Assembly: GCF_900112065.1 (NCBI RefSeq)
Contig: NZ_FOKE01000006.1
Location: forward strand, 310,001 to 374,000
Length of the DNA: 64,000 nucleotides
Origin: Cohnella sp. OV330
Lineage (GTDB): Bacteria; Bacillota; Bacilli; Paenibacillales; Paenibacillaceae
Direction: 5' to 3'
The translations under genes and the position numbers were made by a program. Within the stretch, counting starts at the first letter, position 1; each line of letters opens with the position of its first letter. Shown here one piece after another: positions 1 through 12,113 of this stretch. The notes beneath the pieces were generated by a model. That model made no database searches. It was not told the DNA's origin and saw only the letters and a program-made list of their open reading frames with translations.

Positions 1-1
1 C

Positions 2-1307
<1,306 letters not shown>

Positions 1308-1360
1308 GCATATCGTAATCGACTGGGCTGCTTTACTAGCAAAAGGAGGAAGAAAATCCT

Positions 1361-2680
1361 TTGACGACGACCTGGATACTTAACGGACTTACGATCGATC
1401 CCGAGACCGGCGATACGGTCAAGAAGCACTTGAAATTGGAGAACGGCCTGGTCGCGCAATGGCTTGACGGCTCCGCTGAGCCGGACGTGGGAAGCGCCGA
1501 GGCGATCGACGCCGCCGGCAAGCTCGTATCGCCCGGATTGATCGACATGCACGTGCATCTGCGCGAGCCGGGCTTCGAACATAAGGAAACGATCGCTTCC
1601 GGTACGGCTTCGGCGGCGAAAGGCGGCTTCACGACGATCGCCTGCATGCCGAACACGCGGCCGGTCATCGATACGCCGGACACGGTGAAGCTGGTGTTGG
1701 AGAGAGCCGAGGCCGCTTGCGGCGTGCGCGTCCTTCCTTACGCGGCGATCACCAAAAACGAGCTCGGCCGCGAGCTCACCGACTTCGAATCGCTGAAAAG
1801 CGCAGGCGCGATCGGCTTCACCGACGACGGCGTCGGCGTGCAGAACGCGCAAATGATGAAAAACGCGATGGCGCTGGCGAAGTCGCTCGACATGCCGATC
1901 ATCGCGCACTGCGAGGACGATTCGCTCGTGGTCGGCGCCGCGGTGTCCGAAGGCGCGTTCGCCAAAAGGCACGGCCTGAAGGGCATTCCGAACGAATCGG
2001 AAGCGATTCACGTCGGCCGGGACATCTTGCTGTCGGAAGCGACGGGCGTGCACTACCACGTCTGCCACGTCAGCACCGAGCAGTCGATCCGGCTGATCAA
2101 GCTGGGCAAGTCGGTCGGCGTGAACGTCACCGCGGAAGTGTGTCCGCACCATCTGCTGCTGTCGGACGAAGATATCCCGGACAGCATGGACGCGAACTGG
2201 AAGATGAACCCGCCGCTGCGTACGCCGCGCGACGTGGAAGCGTGCATCAAGGCGCTCGAGGAAGGGACGATCGACATCATCGTCACCGACCACGCGCCGC
2301 ACAGCGAGGAAGAGAAGGCGAAGGGCATGGAACGCGCGCCGTTCGGCATCGTCGGCTTCGAGACGGCGTTTCCGCTGCTGTACACGAAGTTCGTCAAGAC
2401 CGGCCGCTGGACGCTCGGGTTCCTGCTGAGCCGAATGACGAGCGATCCCGCCCGGGTGTTCGGGCTGGATACGGGCAAGCTGGAAGTCGGGGCGCCGGCT
2501 GACATCACGCTGATCGATCTGGACGGCGAACGCGAAGTCGATCCGGCGAGCTTCCTGACGAAGGGACGCAACACGCCGTTCACGGGCTGGAAGCTGTCGG
2601 GCTGGCCGACGCTGACGATAGTCGCAGGCAAGACGGTCTGGAGCGAAGAACAAGGCATACTTAAGAGCAGCGAGGAGTGA
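1361..2680 (+). CDS. pyrC: Dihydroorotase
   Basis: This enzyme cyclises carbamoyl-aspartate to dihydroorotate, the third step of UMP synthesis. The metal-binding signature DMHVHLREPG is at residues 62-71 (H64, H66); IAHCEDD, YHVCHVST and VTDHAPHS carry the further metal and catalytic residues. At 439 residues it has the class I bacterial length. The TTG start is preceded by AAAAGGAGG at 11 bases. The stop at 2680 lies 5 bases before carA, so the two are translationally close. Confidence 0.95.
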   Translation: MTTTWILNGLTIDPETGDTVKKHLKLENGLVAQWLDGSAEPDVGSAEAIDAAGKLVSPGLIDMHVHLREPGFEHKETIASGTASAAKGGFTTIACMPNTRPVIDTPDTVKLVLERAEAACGVRVLPYAAITKNELGRELTDFESLKSAGAIGFTDDGVGVQNAQMMKNAMALAKSLDMPIIAHCEDDSLVVGAAVSEGAFAKRHGLKGIPNESEAIHVGRDILLSEATGVHYHVCHVSTEQSIRLIKLGKSVGVNVTAEVCPHHLLLSDEDIPDSMDANWKMNPPLRTPRDVEACIKALEEGTIDIIVTDHAPHSEEEKAKGMERAPFGIVGFETAFPLLYTKFVKTGRWTLGFLLSRMTSDPARVFGLDTGKLEVGAPADITLIDLDGEREVDPASFLTKGRNTPFTGWKLSGWPTLTIVAGKTVWSEEQGILKSSEE

Positions 2681-2685
2681 TCGGG

Positions 2686-3817
2686 ATGCAAGCGAGACTT
2701 TTACTTGAAGACGGCACCCTGTTTACGGGGCAATCGTTCGGCGCGGAAGGCGCGTCGGTGGGCGAGGTCGTATTTAATACGGGCATCACAGGATATCAAG
2801 AGGTCATCTCGGACCCATCGTATTGCGGACAGATCGTCACGATGACGTTTCCGCTGATCGGCAACTACGGCATCACGCGCGACGACTTCGAGTCGGTACG
2901 TCCGTTCATCCACGGCTTCGTCACGCGCCGCTACGAGGAAGTGCCGAGCAACTGGCGCGCCCAGGATTCCCTCGGTCATCTTCTTAAAGAGTACGGCATT
3001 ATCGGCATCAGCGAAGTCGACACCCGCATGCTGACGCGGATCATTCGCCGCCATGGCGTCATGAAGGGCATCCTGACGACGGGAAGCGAGCGCGTCGAGG
3101 AGCTGCAAGAGCGCATGGGCGCAACGCCGCTGCCGCGCAACCAGGTCGCCTGGACGTCCACGAAAAACATCTTTTCAAGCCCGGGCACCAAGGAGCGCAT
3201 CGTGCTGATCGACTACGGCGCGAAAAGCGGCATCCTGCGCGAACTGACGCAGCGCGGCTGCGACGTCATCGTCGTGCCGCACAACACGACGGCCGACGAG
3301 ATCCGCCGCCTGCATCCGGACGGCATCCAGCTGTCCAACGGCCCCGGCGACCCCAAGGACGTGCCGGAGTCGGTCGAGACGGTCCGCCAGCTTCTCGGCG
3401 AGTATCCGATTTTCGGCATCTGCCTCGGCCACCAGCTGTTCGCGCTCGCATGCGGCGCGGACACCGACAAGCTGAAGTTCGGTCACCGCGGCGGCAACCA
3501 CCCGGTCAAGGAACTCGAATCCGGCCGTTGCTACATCACTTCCCAGAATCACGGCTACACGGTCAAGGAAGAGTCCGTCGCGGGCACCGACCTCGTCGTG
3601 ACGCATATCAACAACAACGATAAGACGATCGAAGGCCTGAAGCACGCCAAATTCCCGGCCTTCAGCGTCCAGTACCATCCGGAAGCCGCTCCCGGACCGT
3701 TCGACAGCAGCTATCTGTTCGACCAGTTCCTGGAGTCGATCCGCGAGCACAAGCTGAAAAACCCCGAACGCCCGCGGCAAGCGCAACTGTCGGAGATGCT
3801 GAGAGGAGAACTGCAGT

Positions 3818-3831
<14 letters not shown>
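2686..3831 (+). CDS. carA: Carbamoyl-phosphate synthase small (glutaminase) subunit
   Basis: CarA hydrolyses glutamine and passes ammonia to CarB. The N-terminal CPSase small domain begins [15 protein letters not shown]; the class I glutaminase domain has the nucleophile Cys in [11 protein letters not shown] and the His/Glu pair in [11 protein letters not shown] chose the ATG at 2686 (GAGGAG 8 bases ahead) over the in-frame GTG at 2677, which overlaps pyrC. The 381 residues match the family. Its 3' end overlaps carB by 14 bases. As part of a PyrR-controlled operon it is probably the pyrimidine-regulated copy; whether a second arginine-regulated copy exists elsewhere cannot be seen. Confidence 0.95.
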
Positions 3832-7033
<3,202 letters not shown>

Positions 7034-7150
7034 TAATAGCGCGCCATGCCCGGTCTTCCGCCAGCTCCATCGGCGGCGGATCGGGCTTCTATATGGGCGA
7101 AAGGCGGGAAAAACCCGTAAAACGAGTCCAAAACCGAAACGGGAAGGCGG

Positions 7151-7903
7151 ATGAACACGATGACGTTAACGCTGACGCGCAAGGAAGCGGCGGCCAAGAT
7201 CATGGTCGGGCTGGACAAGCCCGACGCCGAAGCCGCATTGCAAGTCGCCGGCCGGCTAGAAGGCACGGGCTGCTGGGTCAAGGTCGGCATGGAGTTGTTC
7301 TACGCCGCCGGTCACGAGATCGTGCGGGAGCTGAAGAAGCGCGGCTTCAAAATCTTCCTCGACCTGAAAATGCACGACATCCCGAATACGGTACGCGGCG
7401 GCGCGCGCAGCATCTCCCGCATGGGCGTCGACATGTTCAACGTGCATGCGGCCGGCGGCAGCGCGATGATGCAGGCGGCCATGCAGGGCGTGAACGACGC
7501 CGTCGAAGCGGGCGAAGCGCAGTCGGCGCCGCTCGTCATCGCCGTCACGCAGCTGACGAGCACGAGCCGGGAAACGCTGAACGGCGAGATCGGCATCGCG
7601 GGCAGCGTAGAGGAGGCTGTCGTGCGCTACGCCGTGCTCGCGAAGCATGCCGGTCTGCAGGGCGTCGTCGCCTCGCCGCTCGAGGTGGAGGCCATCAAAG
7701 CCGCCTGCGGCGAGGGCTTCCTCACGGTGACGCCGGGCATTCGCCCGGCCGGCGCTGCGCTTGGCGACCAGGCGCGCGTGACGACGCCCCGGGAAGCGGT
7801 TGACGGCGGCACCGACTATCTGGTCATCGGCCGTCCCATCGTAGCCGCGCAGGACCCGGCGCAGGCACTCGAATCCATTTTGAAGGAGCTGACCGAATCA
7901 TGA
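7151..7903 (+). CDS. pyrF: Orotidine 5'-phosphate decarboxylase
   Basis: PyrF catalyses the last step to UMP. The catalytic signature FLDLKMHDIPNTV (D-K-x-x-D) is intact, and the phosphate-binding end VIGRPIVAAQDPAQAL is present; 250 residues is normal. Two nearby ATGs (7151 and 7160) are possible starts behind AAGGCGG. It follows carB after a 117-base gap in which I see no terminator, and its last codon overlaps the pyrE start (ATGA), so both belong to the operon. Confidence 0.93.
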   Translation: MNTMTLTLTRKEAAAKIMVGLDKPDAEAALQVAGRLEGTGCWVKVGMELFYAAGHEIVRELKKRGFKIFLDLKMHDIPNTVRGGARSISRMGVDMFNVHAAGGSAMMQAAMQGVNDAVEAGEAQSAPLVIAVTQLTSTSRETLNGEIGIAGSVEEAVVRYAVLAKHAGLQGVVASPLEVEAIKAACGEGFLTVTPGIRPAGAALGDQARVTTPREAVDGGTDYLVIGRPIVAAQDPAQALESILKELTES

Positions 7904-8553
7904 GCGAATCCGTAAACCTTGCGCAGCTGCCGTCCGTCATCGCGGGCGCGCTGCTGGACATCGGCGCCGTCTCGCTGCGCCCGCAGGACCCGTTTACCTG
8001 GACGAGCGGCATCAAATCGCCGATCTACTGCGACAACCGGCTGACGATGTCTTACCCGGCGATCCGCCGCACGATCGCGGAAGGCTTCGCCGCGATCATC
8101 CGCGACAAATACCCGGACTGCGAGGCCGTCGCGGGCATCGCCACGGGCGGCATCCCCCATGCGGCATGGATCGCCGACATTCTCGGGCTGCCGATGCTCT
8201 ATGTGCGCGACAAAGCCAAGGGACACGGCAAGACGAACCAAATCGAAGGCCACTTCAAGCCGGGGCAAAAAGTCGTTCTGATCGAGGACTTGATCTCGAC
8301 GGGCGGCAGCTCGCTCAAAGCGGCCGTCGCCGTGCGCGACGCCGGCTGCGAAGTGCAGGGCGTCATCGCGATCTTCACGTACCAGTTCCGCAGCGCGCTG
8401 GACGCGTTCGCCGCCGAGTCGGTGCCGCTCGACACGCTGTCGAGCTATAGCGCGCTGATCGACGTCGCGCTGTCGCGCGGCGCGGTCCGCGAGCAGGACG
8501 TGGCGCTGCTTCAAGAATGGCGCCAGGATCCGAAGGCGTTCGTCTGGGCTTAA
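7900..8553 (+). CDS. pyrE: Orotate phosphoribosyltransferase
   Basis: PyrE joins orotate to PRPP to give OMP, the substrate of the preceding PyrF. The PRPP loop VVLIEDLISTGGSSLKAA and the substrate segment WTSGIKSPIYCDNR are complete in 217 residues. It overlaps pyrF by four bases and is the last gene before a strong terminator. The orotate-forming step (dihydroorotate dehydrogenase) is not encoded in this operon. Confidence 0.95.
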   Translation: MSESVNLAQLPSVIAGALLDIGAVSLRPQDPFTWTSGIKSPIYCDNRLTMSYPAIRRTIAEGFAAIIRDKYPDCEAVAGIATGGIPHAAWIADILGLPMLYVRDKAKGHGKTNQIEGHFKPGQKVVLIEDLISTGGSSLKAAVAVRDAGCEVQGVIAIFTYQFRSALDAFAAESVPLDTLSSYSALIDVALSRGAVREQDVALLQEWRQDPKAFVWA

Positions 8554-8571
8554 TCCCGGCGCAGCAAAAAT

Positions 8572-8614
8572 AAGCCCGGCCTTTCGTCCGATCGGACGAA
8601 AGGCCGGGCTTTTC
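8572..8614 (+). terminator. Intrinsic terminator of the pyr operon
   Basis: A nearly perfect 19-bp palindrome (AAGCCCGGCCTTTCGTCCG and its complement) ends in a run of T 19 bases after the pyrE stop codon. Confidence 0.9.
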
Positions 8615-8776
8615 TGCATCAATCGGGCCTTGGAGCCTCAGATGACAAATTGTTAATGCGCCGCTTTCCTTGTCGTTGATTCAATCCGCGCTCACCGGGT
8701 TAATGAAGATCAATACGGTGCAAACGAGACGCTGGAACGAATAGATAACAACGACAAAGAGAGGTTGATATTGATC

Positions 8777-9022
8777 ATGAACACCGACATCTACCAACAA
8801 CTGCTGACCGAAACCGAAGATCTGCTTTATCGCGTACGCATTTACGATCGCGACATGGTTCACACCGACGAGATTATCGAGATGGACCGGACGCATGAGA
8901 TGATCAGCAGCCTGCGCTGGATGGGCGAGAGCGAGATGTTCCGCACCAAGGCGATCGAAAAGCTCATCCGCATGCGCCACCGTTTGATGACGATGATGGA
9001 GGATCTGCTGTTCACCGCTTAA
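8777..9022 (+). CDS. Small conserved-looking hypothetical protein
   Basis: The 81-residue product is predicted mostly alpha-helical, with alternating charged and hydrophobic residues and many Met and Arg near the end (RMRHRLMTMMEDLLF). There is no signal peptide or membrane segment, so it should be cytoplasmic. AAGAGAGG at 8757-8764 would suit the ATG at 8777 (12 bases) or an in-frame TTG at 8771 (6 bases). It stands alone between two terminators. I do not recognise the family. Confidence 0.6.
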   Translation: MNTDIYQQLLTETEDLLYRVRIYDRDMVHTDEIIEMDRTHEMISSLRWMGESEMFRTKAIEKLIRMRHRLMTMMEDLLFTA

Positions 9023-9027
9023 GCAAA

Positions 9028-9077
9028 AAAACCTTCGGCATTCCGCTGCGGCAGCGGAAGGCGTCCGAAGGTTTTTT
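9028..9077 (+). terminator. Two-stem intrinsic terminator
   Basis: The outer stem AACCTTCGG / CCGAAGGTT encloses a second stem CCGCTG / CAGCGG and is followed by TTTTTT. It ends the preceding small gene. Confidence 0.8.
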
Positions 9078-9180
9078 GTTTGCCGCTTTTATGCATCCGG
9101 TACATCGCTTCGATGGCTTCGATCAAAATTCCCGATGCCTCCTATCGATACCGTTCATCCGAGAATAACGCCAAAAGCGG

Positions 9181-9209
9181 TTGTTCGAAAACCGATGTGC
9201 TGGTAATAT
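9181..9209 (+). promoter_or_regulatory. Promoter of the riboswitch-exporter transcript
   Basis: TTGTTC at 9181-9186 and TAATAT at 9204-9209 have a 17-base spacer. The expected start near 9216 falls just before the aptamer. Confidence 0.6.
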
Positions 9210-9215
9210 CTATCA

Positions 9216-9366
9216 TCAAACGGAAGGGTTTCTAGGGAGCCGACGCCCCGCAGCCAGCGGAGCGGTCGAACCGAGCGAGACCGAAGAGGCGATAGCCTCC
9301 TTACACCGTAGGGATAAAAGACCTTCGGCAAGTTCCGCCACGAGGCGGATTTGCCGCGGGTCTTTT
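9216..9366 (+). promoter_or_regulatory. ykkC-family riboswitch, probably subtype 2a (ppGpp-sensing), with expression-platform terminator
   Basis: Conserved ykkC-class blocks appear in order: CTAGGGAGCCG (9232-9242), a hairpin GCCCCGC...GCGGAGC, CCGAGCGAGACC (9271-9282), hairpin AGGC...GCCT, and ACACCGTAGGGATAAAAG (9303-9320) followed by ACC..GGCAAGTT. As I recall them, the 3' blocks agree with ppGpp aptamers, which end GGGAUAAAAGACC..GGCAAG, rather than with guanidine-I aptamers, which end GCCCGGGAG. The 3' part doubles as the left arm of a terminator (9317-9366, ending in five T), so ligand binding should prevent termination. PRPP (subtype 2b) sensing remains possible. Confidence 0.7.
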
Positions 9367-9412
9367 TGGTTTGAACGCTGCATGCGCGATTCGAAAAAGG
9401 GGGGGTACCGAG

Positions 9413-10456
9413 ATGAAGCTGGCACTCGAGGCGAGAGCGCTCGGCAAGACGTTCAGAGTAAAGGAAAAGCGGGCGGGAGTGCGCGGCAGCCTGAGGTCGC
9501 TGTTCGCGCCGGAATGGAAGGAAAAGACCGCCGTCGACCGCATCGATCTATCCGTGGCGACCGGGGAGACGGTCGCGCTGCTCGGCCCGAACGGCGCAGG
9601 CAAGTCGACGACGATCAAAATGCTGACCGGCATTTTGCATCCGACCGCCGGAGAGGCGACCGTGGCCGGACTGACGCCGTGGCGGGAGCGGACGAAGCTG
9701 GCCTATCGGATCGGCACCGTGTTCGGACAGAAGTCGCAGCTATGGTATCATCTGCCCCCGGTCGACACGTTCGAGCTGATCAGCCGGGTCTACGAGCTGG
9801 ACCGCCGCGATTACGCGAAGCGACGGGACCGGCTGGTCGAGCGGTTCGAGCTCGGACCGTATTTGCATACCCCGGTGCGCAAGCTCTCGCTTGGCGAGCG
9901 CATGCGCTGCGAGATCGCCGCCTCCTTTCTCCACCGCCCGCAAATTTTGTTCCTCGACGAACCGACGATCGGGCTCGACGTCGTCGTCAAGGAGCGGATC
10001 CGCGAGATCATCCGCGAGCGCAATCGCGAGGAGGAGACGACGGTATTCCTTACGTCCCACGATGCCGGAGACGTGGAAGAGCTCTGCTCGCGGGCGATCG
10101 TCATCCATCACGGCGGCGTGCTCGTCGACCGGCCGGTCGCGCTGCTGCGGCGGGAGCTGCTCAGCAGCAAGACGGTCACGGTCACGCTGGCGGATTCAGA
10201 GGACCCGGCTACGGCGGCCGAATGGTTCGGCCGGCGCGCCTGGGCCCCGCTGCCCGAAGGCGTCGAGCTGGCGGCGATCGAAGGGAAACGCGTTCGTCTG
10301 TCGGTCGACCTGGCGCTTACGGATATGAACCAGCTGCTCGCCTCGCTGACGCAAGCGGCGCGCATCGCGGATTTGACCGTCGAGGATCCGACGCTTGAGG
10401 ACACCATCAAGCATATTTACGGCATGGAAAAGACGAAGGGAGGCGTGTCGCCTTGA
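9413..10456 (+). CDS. NatA-like ABC exporter ATP-binding protein
   Basis: This is the ATPase of an ABC-2 type exporter. Walker A is LLGPNGAGKST, the signature is KLSLGERMRCE and Walker B is ILFLDEPTIGLD; the H-loop lies in FLTSHDAGDVEEL. The N-terminal extension (about 40 residues before the core, with SLFAPEWKEK) and the C-terminal tail are typical of the COG4586 group (long NatA-like ATPases) paired with COG4587/COG3694 permeases. I chose the ATG at 9413 behind a G-rich ribosome site. It overlaps the following permease by four bases. The riboswitch just upstream controls entry into the operon. The substrate is unknown. Confidence 0.88.
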   Translation: MKLALEARALGKTFRVKEKRAGVRGSLRSLFAPEWKEKTAVDRIDLSVATGETVALLGPNGAGKSTTIKMLTGILHPTAGEATVAGLTPWRERTKLAYRIGTVFGQKSQLWYHLPPVDTFELISRVYELDRRDYAKRRDRLVERFELGPYLHTPVRKLSLGERMRCEIAASFLHRPQILFLDEPTIGLDVVVKERIREIIRERNREEETTVFLTSHDAGDVEELCSRAIVIHHGGVLVDRPVALLRRELLSSKTVTVTLADSEDPATAAEWFGRRAWAPLPEGVELAAIEGKRVRLSVDLALTDMNQLLASLTQAARIADLTVEDPTLEDTIKHIYGMEKTKGGVSP

Positions 10457-11271
10457 GCCGAACCGCTCGCATCCTGTTAGGCGCCGGCCGCAAGCAGCTC
10501 GCGGTCGTACGAATCGCCCTTCGGCAGCAGTGGGCGTACAAGGCGGACTTTTTGCTTCGATCCTGTTTTCTGCTGCTCATTCTGTACGTGCTAGGACAGT
10601 TGTACGGAGCCGCGTATGAGGGAGATTACGAACGGGCGATCGGCGGGTTCACGCTGCGGCAGATCGTCTGGTATCTCGTATTCACCGAAGCGATCACGAT
10701 GGCGGGGCCGCCTGTCGGCATCAGAATCGAGGAAGAGGTCAAAAGCGGTGACATCGCCGTCCGCCTGACGAGGCCGTTGTCCTACGTCGGCTATCATTAC
10801 GGCTCGTATCTCGGAGAAGGCGCCTTGCGGTTTTTCGTTCTATTGCTTGCCGGCGGGATCGTCGCCTGGTTGTCGGTCGGACTGCCTACGCTAGATTATG
10901 GCTTGCTGGCTTATCTGCCGCTCGCCATGCTCGGATTGACGTTATCGTTTTTGATGACGGCGGCCGTCGGATTGTGCGCTTTCTGGGTAGAGGAGACGCG
11001 AGGACTGGAATTCGTAGTGCAAAAGCTGCAGTTCACGGCGGGCGGCTTGCTGATCCCGATCAATCTCATGCCCGAGTGGCTGCAGCGCGTATGCGCCTGG
11101 CTGCCGTTTCAGGCGGCGCTTTACCTGCCGGCCCGCCTGGGCGTCCGGTTCGACGGCGAAGAGATGCTTCGGGCTTGCTCGCTTCAATTCGCATGGATCG
11201 CCGCGCTATCGCTGCTCGTCGCTTTCATATTCAGAAGGGGAGTGGGGAAGCTCCATGTCAACGGGGGATAA
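10453..11271 (+). CDS. ABC-2 type exporter permease (first)
   Basis: The 272-residue membrane protein has about six hydrophobic segments and the pattern of COG4587/ABC2_membrane_6 permeases, including an early GGFTLRQIVWYLVFTEA segment and IEEEVKSGDIAVRLTRPL, which is typical of this family. The TTG start overlaps the ATPase stop. Together with the next gene it should form a heterodimeric channel in the cytoplasmic membrane. Confidence 0.82.
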   Translation: MSRTARILLGAGRKQLAVVRIALRQQWAYKADFLLRSCFLLLILYVLGQLYGAAYEGDYERAIGGFTLRQIVWYLVFTEAITMAGPPVGIRIEEEVKSGDIAVRLTRPLSYVGYHYGSYLGEGALRFFVLLLAGGIVAWLSVGLPTLDYGLLAYLPLAMLGLTLSFLMTAAVGLCAFWVEETRGLEFVVQKLQFTAGGLLIPINLMPEWLQRVCAWLPFQAALYLPARLGVRFDGEEMLRACSLQFAWIAALSLLVAFIFRRGVGKLHVNGG

Positions 11272-12061
11272 ACGAATGTCGGGCACGCTCCGCTTCCTGC
11301 TCGCGAGCTGGAAGGTGAATCTCGCTTCGGCGCTGGAATATCGTTTAAGCTTCTTTTTGCTGGCGGGCATGATGTTCGTCAACAATACGATTTGGCTGTT
11401 TTTCTGGTATTTGTTTTTCGCCCGGTTTCCGGTCGTGAGCGGTTGGGAGATCGGCGACGTCATGCTTCTGTGGGCGGTCTCCGCAGGCGGCTTCGGATGG
11501 GCGAGCGTGCTGTTCGGCAACTTTCCGCGCATCGCGACGATAGTCTCCTCGGGCCAGCTGGACGTGTATTTGTCACAGCCGAAGCCGGTGCTGCTGAACA
11601 TGCTGACGAGCCGCATGTCCGTGACGGGCGCGGGCGATTTTGCGTTCGGCCTGATCGTCTTTTTGTGGGCCGGCGACCTTACCCCGAGAGGCTGCTTGCT
11701 GTTCGCCTGCGCGCTGCTCCTCGCGGGCGTTTTGTTTATCGGCGTTATGGCGATCGCGGGTTCGCTCGCCTTTTGGATCGGCAACGCGGAAGGCATTGCG
11801 AGCCAGGTGTTCGGCGGCTTCATCTCGTTGACCATTTATCCGACCGGCATCTTCCGGGGGGCGGCCAAGGTCATTCTGTTCACTGTCGTTCCCGCCGGCT
11901 TCATCGGTTATATGCCGATCGGTCTCATGCGCGAATTCGATCCGGGCTTTGCCGCCGCCGCGTTCTGCGCCGCCGCGATCTTCTCCGCCTGCGGCGCGCT
12001 GCTGTTCCGCGTGGGTCTCGCGCGGTACGCGTCCGGCAATGCGATGACGATGCGAAATTAA
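11255..12061 (+). CDS. ABC-2 type exporter permease (second)
   Basis: A 268-residue partner permease of the COG3694 type with six hydrophobic stretches. It contains SSGQLDVYLSQPKPVLLNM, the counterpart of the gate segment in the first permease. It overlaps the first permease by 17 bases; GGGGAGTGGGG lies ahead of the ATG at 11255, and a second ATG at 11276 is possible. It is the last gene of the riboswitch-led exporter operon, which converges on the Bce module. Confidence 0.82.
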   Translation: MSTGDKRMSGTLRFLLASWKVNLASALEYRLSFFLLAGMMFVNNTIWLFFWYLFFARFPVVSGWEIGDVMLLWAVSAGGFGWASVLFGNFPRIATIVSSGQLDVYLSQPKPVLLNMLTSRMSVTGAGDFAFGLIVFLWAGDLTPRGCLLFACALLLAGVLFIGVMAIAGSLAFWIGNAEGIASQVFGGFISLTIYPTGIFRGAAKVILFTVVPAGFIGYMPIGLMREFDPGFAAAAFCAAAIFSACGALLFRVGLARYASGNAMTMRN

Positions 12062-12096
12062 AAAAGCGCCCCTTCGGACGATGATCCGGAGGGGCG
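12061..12096 (-). terminator. Terminator of the Bce-type operon
   Basis: Stem CGCCCCTTCGGA / TCCGGAGGGGCG. The T-run lies on the minus-strand side only (A-run at 12061-12065 of the plus strand), so it mainly serves the minus-strand genes. Confidence 0.75.
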
Positions 12097-12113
12097 GTGC
12101 TGCGTCGGCGGCT

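Noticed and set aside
9216..9366. Guanidine-I riboswitch
   Set aside because: The general ykkC features fit, but the 3' block GACC..GGCAAG fits the ppGpp/PRPP subtypes better than the guanidine GCCCGGGAG end.
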